A stretch of 64,000 nt of DNA, taken from assembly GCA_910890315.1 (NCBI GenBank), contig CAJVGD010000046.1:1240001-1304000 (forward strand), in the 5' to 3' direction. The position numbers and the translations under genes were made by a program. The notes below the pieces were generated by a model. It was not told the DNA's origin, made no database searches, and worked only from the letters and a program-made list of their open reading frames with translations. Origin of the DNA: Serendipita indica DSM 11827. Its lineage: Eukaryota; Basidiomycota; Agaricomycetes; Sebacinales; Serendipitaceae. Below, piece by piece: positions 33,699 to 45,759 of the stretch. The stretch's first letter is position 1. Every line of letters begins with the position of its first letter.

Positions 33699-36600
33699 AT
33701 GCCTCGTCCACGATCTTCTACATTTTACCTCCCTCTTGCACCTGCAGATGCACCGCTGAGCCTGAAAGCAAAGTTGTCCGTGCTCCCTCCGAGCGCTGCC
33801 AACGCGCTGCTCGCCCCGCGGAATCCTCCAGCCACAACGCCATCGACACATACGCCTGTTCCTCCTCTAGACGCTTTATCAACAACGCAGTCATCCACAG
33901 TGCCGGTACTGGAAGACGAGTGTGCACGTCTGGAGCGTGTCCTCGGTCTCTGCAATAATACACCGTTTGGCAACCCTTCTGGATCACGCAGGAACACGAG
34001 AAGACACACGGATGCTCCCCTCCCGCAACTCTATCAAACCCCCGGTGTTAATCCATTCTCACTCCCGCTCCCAAAGCCCGATTCCCACTCGTTGGCGACG
34101 ACCGAGAGCGTAACCGACCTCGCTGATCCCCGTCCGGTATGCAAATTTTTCTCATTCGGTTTATAGACACTTGTTGACCCTGTCCTTTGCTTTACTTTTA
34201 TTATCGGCAACCTCGTCCCTGTATTCATCGGTTCAACCTTGATTGGCCTCCGTGCGGAATCCCCTATGGCGTCTGTTTCATTTCCGTATCCCTTGACCAC
34301 GGAAAATGGGCTCTCGACCATGTGCGACGCGTGTGTTTGGACGGGCCTCGCCTCGACGCAACCCTTTGCAACCGCAACTCGACCGTGTTTTTCCCTACGC
34401 GAAACGCTATTTGGACGAAACCAATATACGTCCGTCGAAACACGGAAATTGACATGTATACAGTCACTAGCTTCGACAAGCACACTCGGCACCAGTGCCG
34501 TTGTTGCCGCTCCCGCCGTGGCAATCTCGACCTCTGGACCAAGTGCCAGCTCGACCTCGCCTCGTATCGGAGCTAGCGAGATGGATGCCTTTGCAAGCGC
34601 ATGTGCATTTGGAGCGGAGGACATGGCTGCCGCTCCCGTCGAAACCCCTGAAGAGGGCGAGATCCAAGCGGTTATCGAGACAACGATCACAAATCTCAGT
34701 GCCCCAAGTTCTTTATCGCGACCTACATCTGCAACCAAACCCTCACGACCGGCGACGGCCGACAGACGGAGATTGAGCATGGTTCCGTGTGGGCTGCCCA
34801 AGATCTGGGCCTGTCGAACGCTGCATCCATCCAAACTCTGTTCGTCCGTTTCAGCAGACGAGACTGCAGCGCCTGTACGACGGACGGTCCTCGTTCCAAA
34901 CCAACTTGTACTCCCATCCTCGATCGCATCTTGTGGTTCTCTCCATCCTTCGGACACTCGACATCTCCTCCCGAGGCAATTTCGCATGTCCTTCCCACCC
35001 CCTCCGCCACCGTGTCCTGCGGCTACCGCGGCTCCCGAGGAGTGTGCGCCCTGTACTGATGGGATCAATACAGGGTTGACCACCGCTGGACTCTCGACAG
35101 CTACTTTTGCGAGTACCCACTCACCCGCGGACGAGACTGCAGTCTCACCCGGTGGCGGTGAGGTTACCACCTGTACTCAAATGGAGGTTATCGTTGGTGA
35201 TGGCACGTCTGATCGCGTGATGCCACAGGCTTTGCCGCCACCACCAACACAGCTCGACAAATCGCCTGTTCGTATTACACTCACCCCTCCTGGCCCTCAA
35301 TCGACGTCGTCTGCACAGCCCTCTTCCACCCCGTCGACACCTCCACCTCGCCAACGATATCGTCTTGCGCCACTCTATCTCCACAAAGTCCTTCGTCGCT
35401 CGCTCGGTGCTACTGCATGGTCACGCGCCGAGACGGTACGCCTTGCGCGTGCCGTCGAACAGGCCTGTGGAGTTGCGCTCGTTTCGCAGGCTTCGACCGT
35501 ATCTTCGTCCAGTTCAACGATTGGTCGACATACACAGTGGGATGATATCGTGCGCGCTGGCTACCATCTCCCACCTGTGGACACGACGAGCGACTTGAGG
35601 AGCAGTCTTGTGTGGAGTGGGTATGATGATGTGTATATCCCTGGTGAGGGCGAGCAAACGAGCAGCGGCGCTGCGTTTTCAGGCCAACTCTGCTGGGGGT
35701 GCTAATGTCTGGATCCAAAACGTTTTCGATTCGGCCGAATGTGCATGGGACATTGATTTGGAGGATGAAGAAGACGATGCGGACATGGAGATGGATTTCG
35801 ACAATGAAAACTTTGAGGCAGAGTCGACCTTTGTGCGCGAGAGTGCACCCGAGCCGGAAGAACGGAGACCAGTCGTCCTCGAACCCACGTCGCCACACAC
35901 GCCCGTCGAAAACAATCACGAGCCACCGACGCGCGTGCCTGCGTCGAATGTTGGGCTCAGGTTGGCGGTCACAAAGCCCGAGTTGGAAGACACACGTTCG
36001 CCTTCGCCGGATGGATATGGTGGATACGCTGCTGTGGGCAAGTTTACGTGGGATTCGGAATGGCCTGCGAATCCGACAATTGCACGTCCGCCGACGGGGA
36101 TTGCACGGCAATGGTCTGTCGACGACAAGATGTCAACTTGGCGCATGGACGAAGACGGCCCGCCCGCGACGCCGTATCATCCTGTTCTCTCGCCTTCGAC
36201 GTGTTCTTCTTCGTCGTCTGCGAGCACCTCTTCTGGGTTGCTCGCGCCGTTTTCGCAGGATGAAGAGGAAACATTTTCCGATATTCACCACTTCAAGAGG
36301 ACGACAGCTATTCGCCGCTACCAGAGGAAGAAGAGGAAGTGTTCCGATACTCGGCGTCTCATCCAGACGAAATGGAGGTCGACTTGGATGTACCGCAAGA
36401 GCCTCACGCGCCTGATCACTACATTTACGAGGAGCGGACGTTGCTTGGTGCCTCGCCGAGTACAGACTCGATCCCTATCTCGCTTTCACCTCGTTCCCTC
36501 CGCCACCGCTCATTGGCACCAAGATTTCGTCCTGCGGCGAAAGCGAGGATGAGAGTGATTCAGCAGTAGCTCAAGAGCGTGGAGACGAGTTTTACGACGT

Positions 36601-37964
36601 CCCATCGCCCACTGCCGGCGTGTTTGTCATCCCGCCTTCACCGTTGACAAAGACGACGTTTGGCCAGCCTTCTCCCTTGACGACGAGCTTTGCCTATTCG
36701 AGTCCGACAGTTGGTGGGGCTAGTACCCCCACGTCTGCTTCACGCTTTGCGCAACAGCAACAGCAGCCAGCATTAGTCGACGACGACCCGCCTCGACGGT
36801 CGTTGGAGCGCATCCGATCCTCTCGACGGTCCATGGAGAGGATTGGGCCTGCCAAGCGGTCGATGGAGTGGATCAAGCCCGCGGGAAGAAGCGAATACTC
36901 TCATGAGCCGTCTAGTCCAACGTTGGTTGCGCCCCGTCCTCGTCGTGCCTCGCGAGCGTTGGAGAATGTGTTTAGTCGACAGTCTCCGGTCTTCAAGACG
37001 TCTGCACTCCCCAATTCGCCAACGTCGACGCTCCCTTCTTCTCTCCTTGTCTCCCCACCCTCCTCGGCTTTGCTTCTCCCAACCTCGCCACCGTCTTCGA
37101 ACTCGCATCTTCCGACGTCACCACCTCTCTCGGCATCAAGTCCTCCGCTGTCGCCACCGATGACCAAAGCAGGTGTGGCTGCGTGGACGTTTGGGTCCCT
37201 GAAGAGCGCGCTCTCAAACTCGGTCACTCATCTTGTCGAACTCGCACGTAGTCGGAGTCCGTCGCCGTTGCCTTGGCTCATTCGAGGATCTGGGATCGCC
37301 GCGTCCTCTGCCACTTCCAGTGCGACGACGTCGACACCCTTGACGCTCTCCGGTGCTGCGGCGGCGCTTGCCCAGGCTACCACCCCAGTTGCTCGCCCTG
37401 TCGAGGAGGGTCAGGAATCTTCCACGCACACCCGCGACCCGTCTTCAGAAGAGCTCGAAGCCGAGCGGTCGAGTTGCGTCACACCCACACCGACGTCATC
37501 ACGCCCTCGACGTGCCTCTTCGACGACGATTACCAAAGTCGATGCTGTCGCGGCTGTTATACCTGTTCCTCAGGTCCAGTTGGAAACGACGGCTGGCGAG
37601 GTTGTGGTTGGGACCAGTCCCCCGCCCAAGCGCACGCTCTCGACGAGTTCGTTGTCGAGTCTGGAGAGCGAGCCAGAGTCGGAGAGTGGTAGTAGTGGTG
37701 GTGTCTTTTCTCGTAGTCCGTCTCCGGAACCGGATTCGGTATGTCCTTCTCATTTGTTTTTGGAGGTTTTGGCTGATCAAGGGATTATAGCGCGCTTGGG
37801 ATGCTTCTTCCCTCACCCCTCGATCACGACCCATCTCGGCAGACGCAAAGGGAGCTGCGTCGAATAGTGGTAGACTGTCGCCGATGATGATCCCTGGTAG
37901 TTGGGACCCTAATGAGCTCCTTTGGGACGATGAGGATGTGGCCAACGATCAACTCCGCATTTAA
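33699..37964 (+). CDS. Large low-complexity protein, unrecognised, two apparent frame breaks
   Basis: The ATG at 33699 opens MPRPRSSTFYLPLAPADAPL and exon 1 ends at 34136 (GTATGC donor). The next acceptor is unresolved (34166 gives a very short intron; 34463 keeps the frame). The frame then runs to about 35630, where an intron ends at 35682. Next come acidic stretches (DLEDEEDDADMEMDFDNE), two single-base frame shifts near 36292 and 36442, and the frame SCGESEDESDSAVAQ to PSPEPDS. The last intron ends before RAWDASSL and the stop is at 37964 (SWDPNELLWDDEDVAND). Visible features are a possible folded segment (LHKVLRRSLGATAWSRAETV), three tandem 10-residue repeats (RRSLERIRSS type) at 36794-36883 and long Ser/Pro/Thr tracts. 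It is probably a disordered regulatory or scaffold protein; no family is recognised. Confidence 0.55.
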
Positions 37965-38937
37965 TTCCAACTTTCTCTCTCCAACACCCTAGTACCCCCC
38001 CCCCCATCTCTTTTCGATACCTCGTTGTCTAAATCGGACGGGTCTACCCTCGTCCTCATCGAATGGCTCCATCGTCTCATTAGAAGGTTACCCCTACCAC
38101 CAGCAATGCATTACACTCTCGGCTCTCTCTCTCTCAACCTTACTTGTGTTCAACCGTTTTCTTTTCTTGGAGGACCAGGGCCTCGGCACGGGCGGGAGCA
38201 TCCGCCCACGGCATTGGATCCAAATCAAACCCCCAACACTATTTTCAACGCATCGCCTATAAAGATATGCGGTGCTAATGACCTCGTTACAAATCGCCTC
38301 GCCCGGATACCGGGCTCTGTTTTCCGTATCAACTTGCAGTTTCGGCACCCAAAAACCAAGAACCAGAATCCAAAAATTTCACTTGAAATTCTACAAGGCC
38401 TCCAGCTATAGCCACTCATACCATAGACGCGTCTCGTGCGACGATCACGACGACTCCAACCAATTCATCTTTACGCGATCCCATCGACATTGTCGACTGG
38501 CGCATTTTCCACACTCATTGCCAACCTTTTCCCCCACTATTCATCGTGTTCTTTTACTGTGACTCCCACCACTTTCCTCGGCGAGCGCATGTGGTAATGC
38601 GGCTGAACGCTACGGCCCCCCATCCGTCGTCTTGTGAACACTTTGTTGTTTTATATCATACACGGACGTAATTATCCCTATTCCTCCCTAGGCAACGCCG
38701 TTTTCGTCACTCCTTGCACACCTTTTTTCTTCTCAAACTTTTCTTCGCCGCTTGTCTTACGCTAGTCTGCGCGCTTGCCAATTTGGTTTCCGGTTGTTCT
38801 TGGTCTCACTCTCGCTCCGTTATCCAATGTAACACTAGTAATGCGAAGACCAATTGCCTCTCACTACTGTGCGATCTAAGAATCTGGCTCCATGCTTTAC
38901 AGCTCGAAACTACTGACATAGAGAAGTAAGGGGAGAG
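37965..38937. other. 3' region between convergent genes
   Basis: About 970 bases hold 3' untranslated DNA of the preceding gene and of the minus-strand F-box gene. A C-run lies near 37994. The ORF 38025-38411 has no coding features. Confidence 0.45.
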
Positions 38938-41169
38938 TTACATGTCAAAGTTGTAGAGTGGAGGTAGCGTACTGTAGCGCGTCAAAGTGATCATCTCGGA
39001 CGCGGCGGGACACTCAATCTGGCGGAGTTCTGCCAGATGCTCCCGTACGCTAATTAGATAGTCCATTCTTCTAGCACGTCGTTTGAGCAATTCTGAGACT
39101 GTTTCTGGGTATGGGGGAGGAGTGCCACCCCATGACTCTGCGCCTGGTATAACGTCTTGGTTGCATGCTATAAGACGATAATGGCAACTGGCGCATCCAG
39201 GACTGGTAATCAAGTCAGTAGGGCGGATGCTCGTTGGGTAGACTTACATCTGGTCGTCGAAAAGGATCTCATGATTATAGTGAACCGAGAGTTCATAATT
39301 TGTCGTGCGGTTGAAAAGACGTCCACCGACGAGGTTGATGAGATCGTATTGAAGGAATGGCGAGATGCGTCCGTGAATCTCGAGGGTATCCAGGGGAGAG
39401 ACGCCGTCCTTTTGTGCGAGTATGCGCTTCTCCAGTACGATAAAGAGCATGTCCCATTCTACTTCGTCTCCGCGGAGTGAAAGGCGTTGGAGGCAAGGGA
39501 GATCTGTTGGGTGTCTGGCGAGGGAGTATAGTACAGCCGAGATGATGCTGAAGCCCTCTATGACCAACTCCTCCAGTTCTAAAAATTCTAGTCGTATATT
39601 TATCTTTTCTGCTCCTTCCCTTCGCAGCTTTAGACTGCGTAATCTTGGCCATTTAGCCGACGAGAGGGTGCAGCGCCATCGCCAGTAGTGTACAAGGTGA
39701 GCATCAAGAATTTCCACAGTATCACAATGCAGATTTGAGATTATAGTGAAGTCAGTACGTAGTTGGAGAGATTGGAGTCGTTCAATCTGCACAGAGCTTG
39801 CAAGGCCTGAAGAAAGGCAGTACAGACTTGCAATTTTAAGATGTTTTAACACCTTTATGTGTGGAATAATGATTTCGGCGATCAAAAAGATACGTTGTCC
39901 CTCGATCCTAAGCTCCCATAGGAACGGAGTGCTGTTGAGTAGCGCACATGTGAAGAAGGAGATGGAGAATCCCAGAAGTGTTGGAGTTTCTTCTTCATAT
40001 GTTATGTGAAGTGATCTCAGGGTAGGAACAGATCTATCCGCTGGAAATTGCATAGCATGGGAAGGATATACCTCGCCGCCGAGTATGATTTTTAGACCCA
40101 GGAATTGTAACGAGCGACAATCTGTAATGATATCAAGAAGAAAGTTAACCCAAGTCAACTTGATAGTTACTTCCAATTGTCGAAGAGCTGTACATCGCGA
40201 GCTGAGGTTTGTTGTTACTGTCAAGGGCGCTGCGGGTAGTTGTAAAATATCCCAAGATAATGGCCCATCACCGATAGAGTATTGTCCACTGCTATCATCC
40301 TCAATACTCCAAGCACCCCCCAGAATCGTTACATCCTTTAGGCTATCTATAGAACCCAATGTCCTGAGATTTTTTGTGCGGGAGTTGACGGACGAAATTG
40401 ACACTGTAAGTGCCCGTAATTTATCCTCGATGCTAATCAATCGGGAGAATGAAAGCTTCCCGAGGGAAAGGCGGTTCGTGAGTGGGGATTTACGCCGCAT
40501 AAACCTGTCTATGACAGTCCGTTTGGAGGTATCTCCAATAAGAGACTCCTCCATTTCGAGCCTCTCGAGGTTCGGAAGAGACAATAACTGAAGATGTGTG
40601 TCCTCCAGAGATGTGGAACAGCTGCGGGATTGTAAAAGAATACTTTTGACTCGGGAGTAATGAGGGGCGAGTATTAGAGCCATCTGGTCGATCACAGTGC
40701 ACCCCAAGTCGTATATAATCGTGAGAGGGTGGTCTCTCGACAGCTGGACGTAAACTGCAGCGTTTGCTAGCGCGTCCTCCGCCTCGTCGCTCGCCACGAC
40801 AATGCTCCAAAGTGACGGTGTACCAATGATGATCCTTTGCCAGCGTTTACAGACGAAGGAAAGCGGACTAATGCTTGTATGTGTCCATCTGCCGCCTTTG
40901 CGGGATACTTGTGTGAAAGATTCAAAAATTGGTACCAGGATCTCGTCGGGGAGAACCGTGATAGTTCCAGTCGATGCCTGGTAGCTTCTTTCAATCTCAG
41001 CCACCACGTTGTTGTAATCTTCGAGCGCCTTGGTGTTTAAGCCTGTCATACTCCCAGTAAAGTCGACTTTGGCGCCCAAATGTGTCAGCAGGCCCATCCA
41101 TCTGCGACCAATAGTGGCCATAGATGACGAAATAGCTGGCTCCGCGGAGGAAAGGGGATTCAGCGCCAT
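38938..41169 (-). CDS. F-box protein with Leu-rich C-terminal region
   Basis: Exons 39248-41169 and 38938-39202 join in phase (donor GTAAGT, acceptor TTACCAG) to 728 residues. A helical leader (LEDYNNVVAEIERSYQ) precedes the F-box (ITVLPDEILVPIFESF, then SFVCKRWQRIIIGTPSLWS). The rest alternates Leu-rich repeats typical of Agaricomycete F-box proteins (LPNLERLEMEES, LRQLEVTIK, LRSLHITYEEE, LKHLKIASL, LRSLKLRREG, LEELVIEGF, LDTLEIHGR). The second exon is Cys/His-containing (GCASCHYRLIACNQD) and ends in a basic helix (VSELLKRRARRMDYLI). The frame is open 44 codons upstream of the chosen ATG, which I take as leader. It should act as an SCF adaptor with unknown substrate. It belongs to a different subfamily from the pair at 7-11 kb. 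Confidence 0.8.
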
Positions 41170-42362
41170 AAAGAATTCGCTGTTTGAGGCGACAGTGATG
41201 GTCAGGTCCACGTCTCTGCGTTCCAGCGCTCCACGGCGTATTGAAGAAGAAGATCGAGCTATAAAGATTATAGTCGAGTATATGCACAGAATGGCCGACA
41301 AATTTTATAAGATGGGTGACGGAGGAACTAATCAGGAGACCAAGCTGGGCATTTACATTTTAGACCAAGTAAGATGAATCAATTTCTGCGATTGTTAAAG
41401 GCATAGTCTATAGCACAAAGAATACACGGTATCGTCGAGCCCACACAGGTGGTTCTACCCACTTGGCCTCTACTTCGACATGATAGACAATGGCAACTGG
41501 TGGTTGAGCCTAGAGGACAAAACTATTCAAGAGTTTGGATAACGAGTGCTTATAAGATGGTGAATTCGGCAACGAATCAAGGCGCGTTGAATCGGTGACC
41601 AACATCACCGCCCAAGCTCAGGGTTGGCAACACCTGAAAATCGTCATGACACGGGCTTCGGGTAATTCTCCGGTTGATCTTCATGATTTCAGTCCCACTG
41701 ACCCACGTACAGCAGACGAGAGACAATCGGCGACGTGGACCGCCCCGACATGTCTCCTGGCGACGAGGCTAACGCCTGCCGACATGACAAACACGTTCCT
41801 CAATGGGGTTACTAAAGGACCACGCCATTCCGGATTCCGACGCCCATCTGCGTTCCCTTGTTCTCCTGGGCTTGCTTTGTATTCCACATTTGAACACCAT
41901 TCAACCCCTCTCGCCGCTCGGCTTTGCAAACGCGGTTTTGTTGGGCAGTGCGTGTCTGGGAGCCTACAATGCACTTACTCGGTTAGGTCTGTGGGCTCAA
42001 CCTGTTGCGCGCCATGAGTTATAAACTGGCACGGCGCCGCTGCCTTGCGCTTTCCTCAGCGCGCCTCACTTTTCTTTCCTTCTCTTCCTGTCTGCCTTTT
42101 ACATTCTATACTTCTCTCTGATTTCATTTATCTACGCCGACGCTCACCCTCTCCTATTTCTCTCGCCATTTTCACGCCCAACTCACGTTCTTGACGAACT
42201 CCACACCCACTTTCTTTACCATTTCTTTCTTTCGACGACAACTCGACGACAAAGCCACTAGTTGGTTCAACTTCCTTCACTTTCAATCGCATTCATTCCT
42301 CCATAACTTTCGTTGATACATTTACGACTCTCTTTACGAACCTCAAAGCCCACTACTCAACC
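41170..42362. other. Divergent intergenic region
   Basis: About 1.2 kb lie between two divergent genes. The right 330 bases are strongly pyrimidine-rich (TTTCTTTCC runs near 42070-42240) and look like a promoter and leader of the gene at 42363. The ORF 41803-42024 is hydrophobic but unsupported. Confidence 0.45.
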
Positions 42363-43535
42363 ATGTCTTCTCAACCACGAACACGTTCCGTTTCCAATAT
42401 TCAAGGTCCATATCTTGCGCAGCCTCAGCCGCAATACCCTCGACAGCGTGCCATTTCGCTCACCGGTTCCCCTCACTCAATCCGAACAAATATGGCCGTT
42501 GTTGATGGGCCAGTGGCTCCAGCGGGTAACTACTACGGCGTCTTTCTTCAACAACCACCCGTGGGCTTCCCAGTCTCAGCTGCAAGCAGCGTCGCAGGCT
42601 CCGCAGGATCTAGCCCAGGTAGCCCAGCGATTAAATCTTCTTCATCCGTGTATGTTGTTCCGGGCTCAAATCCTGGACATCCGATCATGGTCGTCAACAC
42701 TACCTCTTCCCAGCCAATACAAGCAGCAAAGGCGCCTACTCCCCAGCATGCATTCCCGACGGCTTCTCAGCAGCAAGCTCCTGTTCTTCAATCCGCGATG
42801 AAGCGGGAGAGGAGAAAGACCATGACTCCTTCGACAACCTCGAGTGAGCACATTCCTGCTGCCGCCTTGCGCTCGCTTTGCAAGTTCTCGATTGGTGCTA
42901 TTGCCGAGTGTCTGAAGAAGCCAGGAAATGAGCCCATGGGTTCGCGACTTCGACGCACGGACGAGATTCTTGGCCACATGTACTCTGTCCTATTCGCCAT
43001 GTCATCCGACGAGGACGCGATCCCGTTTGCCGACTCTGTCGAGATTACGGGTCTCCTTCAAAGATTACAGTCGCTCCTCTACCGCTGCCTGTCGCCACGT
43101 CCGTACAACAAGGACCGTTTGGCTGAGCTCGAGGAAATCTTTCGCAGTCTGGTTCTCTACCGCGATCGTCTCAATGTGCGTATCATCTCCTCCCAAGAAA
43201 TAGCAGTTATTGACTTGTGTTAGGCCTCGTTCAAGATCCAGGAGATCGAAGCCACAATCTCCAAGCTCACTTTCCAGCACAACGTCTCGCAGACCTCGAG
43301 TACACACATTGTGAACTCTCTTAATACAAGCACCAAAGAGAAGAAGAAATCAATCAATGCTGCTTCTGTCCAGGCGCTCCGTGCGGATATTGACCAGAAG
43401 CGTGCCGAGCTCGAAGTCATGCATAACGAGCGCGTCGCACTGCGCGCAGAGATTGAAAAGTACAAGCAGAAGCTTGCTGTGGCCAAGCAAGCGCGCGATA
43501 ACATCCTTGGCATCAAGTCAGTTCGCTTCCAGTAG
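42363..43535 (+). CDS. Unrecognised protein with disordered N-half and coiled-coil C-half
   Basis: Exons 42363-43175 and 43224-43535 give 374 residues. The first 155 residues are Ser/Pro/Gln-rich and disordered. An ordered helical region follows (AALRSLCKFSIGAIAECLKK, RTDEILGHMYSVLFAMSSDE, EITGLLQRLQSLLYRCL). After the intron comes a heptad-rich coiled coil (FKIQEIEATISKLTFQ; LRADIDQKRAELEVMHNERV; LRAEIEKYKQKLAVAKQARD). Composition suggests a cytoskeletal or scaffolding adaptor, which is inference only. The long pyrimidine-rich leader and good start context (CAACCATG) suggest robust expression. No paralogue is seen in the window. Confidence 0.7.
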
Positions 43536-43823
43536 CGACGGTGCTTCATCTTTACGACCTCTACGTGGTTTTTTTCTTCCGTGATTTGACTCTTTACTTT
43601 ATGGGTGTGTTCAATATTCGTAAATGACCTTGTACGACCATGGCGAGAAGAAATATTTCCTTTGATTCGCACCATATCTGCATATGGACTCGGACTCTAG
43701 TCTTTCTTTACTCCTTTGTAATTATCCTTCTTTGTATCTCTAGATCATCTTTCTTTTTCCGACAAAGACGTCAGGGTAAAAGTGTCCATGCACATTTTCA
43801 ATGTCTAAACTACAATAGAGAGG

Positions 43824-45236
43824 CTACAATCGCAACCCAGGCCACGATGCACGAGAAGGTCGGATGATGCGGGTCATTTGACTCACCGCGAGTGGTAGTC
43901 CTCCCATGAATTCTAACAATGGGCACGAATACGCGAGGCGCTCCAATCGCTCGATGCCTGGTCGTAACCTCATGGCTTCCAGAGGCTGATCATAGTATGC
44001 TGAGAAGCCCCATTCGGTGCGCTTGCAGACGGTCATCGGCCACTCGTACTCCGCGAACAGTAGTCTCTTCACTCCCCCGAGATTTCGCAGCGTGTTAACG
44101 GACTGAATACACCGATCCTCAAACGCTGCCGTAAGCGTCGAAAGTTGAGGGAGGATGAGGAAGCGCAGCGACATGAGGAGCGGCGTGCGCACGTCGAGTG
44201 TTGTAAGCTTTGGGAGCGTTACGCGTCGCATTTGTGGATCGTTGGTGCACTTGAATAGGGAGAGATGAGTGAGATTTTCAAACTGCGAGAGGTCCACGCC
44301 GTCGCCGCATAAATCGACGTCTCTAAGAACAAGTGAGGTGAGTTGAGTGGGCTGTACACCCGGTGGCACAAGCCCATTGACGCTTTCCAGTGCCGTTAGA
44401 GAGGGCAAATCGAGTACCGGGAGCCTCGAGCTTGAAGGTCCCTTGAGCGAGAGTTGCTGAAGAGAAGGTAAGGACCAGGCGACGAAATCGAGTAGACGGC
44501 GTGGAGTGCTGGCATCGTACGACACTGTAAGTGCCCGCCAATGTTTCGAAGACTTTCCAATCGGGTCCCCGTTGAACAGTAGCTGAAGTACACCCTGGGA
44601 GAGATGTACATTCGCACGCGGGTCGACACTGAGATTCGCATTGGGTACAAGGTCGATAGCCACGTCCATTGGGAGGATGCCACTTCGCGAAAGATGGTGA
44701 AAGACGTAATTGTTCCGCATCTCGTACAGCCGCCGCGGTACACTACTCCAGTGAGTAAGGGACAGCCGTATCTTCGTCCACAGTTGCGGTGTGCTCATAC
44801 AGATCGTCATCCATGCACTACACACCGACATGAGTCGCTCGACTGGACATCCATACGGGTCGTCGATGCTTTTCCAGAAAATCAACGCCAGCGTCTCCGC
44901 GGGAAGTCTGTTAATGTGTGCATGAGTTCTGACGTGCTTGGCTCGACCAGCAGCGTGGGTATAATGAGCATGATACACGTCGGAGAACCGTTGGATCTGA
45001 ACAGGCGGAGCGTACTGAGACTGTAGGTATCTGATCTGGCCAGAGGGAAGTGTTGAGGAATGATATGTAGTATGCGAGAATGACGTATCCGCGACAGATA
45101 TACTGCATAGATGATGGGCGGTGTAGTTCATGGGTAGATTGTTGGCGTTTACTGTACTGGAACCATACCCAGCATGCTTCTGAGAATATCCAGTTTGAGA
45201 TGGATGACAGTACATTATCGACGCGGTGGTCATCAC
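43824..45236 (-). CDS. F-box/LRR-like protein
   Basis: A single open frame of 470 residues. About 95 residues of polar leader precede the F-box (INRLPAETLALIFWKSID, then LMSVCSAWMTICMSTPQLW). Leu-rich segments follow: LPSLQQLSLKG, LTSLVLRDVDL, FENLTHLSLFKC, LPKLTTLDVRT, LPQLSTLTAAFE and IERLERLAYSCPLLEFMGGL. A possible terminal intron starts at GTGAGTCAAATG after GGLPLA and would end at TTGTAG, giving a different short tail. The unspliced frame also stays open to the stop at 43824, so the last 25 residues or so are uncertain. It is likely an SCF-type adaptor. It is more divergent than the other three F-box genes here. Confidence 0.72.
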   Translation of the reverse strand: MMTTASIMYCHPSQTGYSQKHAGYGSSTVNANNLPMNYTAHHLCSISVADTSFSHTTYHSSTLPSGQIRYLQSQYAPPVQIQRFSDVYHAHYTHAAGRAKHVRTHAHINRLPAETLALIFWKSIDDPYGCPVERLMSVCSAWMTICMSTPQLWTKIRLSLTHWSSVPRRLYEMRNNYVFHHLSRSGILPMDVAIDLVPNANLSVDPRANVHLSQGVLQLLFNGDPIGKSSKHWRALTVSYDASTPRRLLDFVAWSLPSLQQLSLKGPSSSRLPVLDLPSLTALESVNGLVPPGVQPTQLTSLVLRDVDLCGDGVDLSQFENLTHLSLFKCTNDPQMRRVTLPKLTTLDVRTPLLMSLRFLILPQLSTLTAAFEDRCIQSVNTLRNLGGVKRLLFAEYEWPMTVCKRTEWGFSAYYDQPLEAMRLRPGIERLERLAYSCPLLEFMGGLPLAVSQMTRIIRPSRASWPGLRL

Positions 45237-45759
45237 GGACCTTGACGGTTGAGCCCTTGTCCGGAGTCAGTCGAAGCACAGAACGCTTGCCAAATGGAGT
45301 AACTCACGTATGCGTGTAAGGAAAAATGAGGAGAATGAGACCTTGAGACCACGACCTCTTTCAGGATTTTATGGCGACAGGCGCGCCGCTGCCAAATGGC
45401 GACGGTAACTCGAGTATCGTGGTACGTATCGTTGCAACCTATCGAATAGAGATTTAAGCGCGCTCATTGTGTTCACAATCGGGTATACACCGACTCTGTT
45501 GCCAGTTATGTCGCCGCATGGCCGTGGCGAGCAGCGGCGCAGTCATTCAGGCCAGTCCTCGATGCTCTCAGGAGTATTCTAGTAGATACACGTGCCCAGG
45601 AGGCGGAGTTCAGGGCCGCTGACAGACAATCGGGCCTTCCCAGGTTGCTGTCGGCAGTCAGCCCGATTTCAATAACATATCTCGCGTTTACCAGCGGCGC
45701 ACAACTTTTGTACAATTCTAACAGAGAAGACATAGAAGGAGCACTTTGCTTGGTCGGAC
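45237..45759. other. Intergenic region
   Basis: About 520 bases hold the promoter of the minus-strand F-box gene and the 3' flank of the repeat-protein gene. I see no gene in it. Confidence 0.45.

Noticed and set aside
35645-35682. Intron with GTGAGG donor in the low-complexity gene
   Set aside because: Its consensus is better than the GTGTAT donor at 35631, but splicing there leads to a stop within eight codons.
38025-38411. 128-codon plus-strand ORF
   Set aside because: It sits in the 3' region of the preceding gene; no domain or plausible coding composition.
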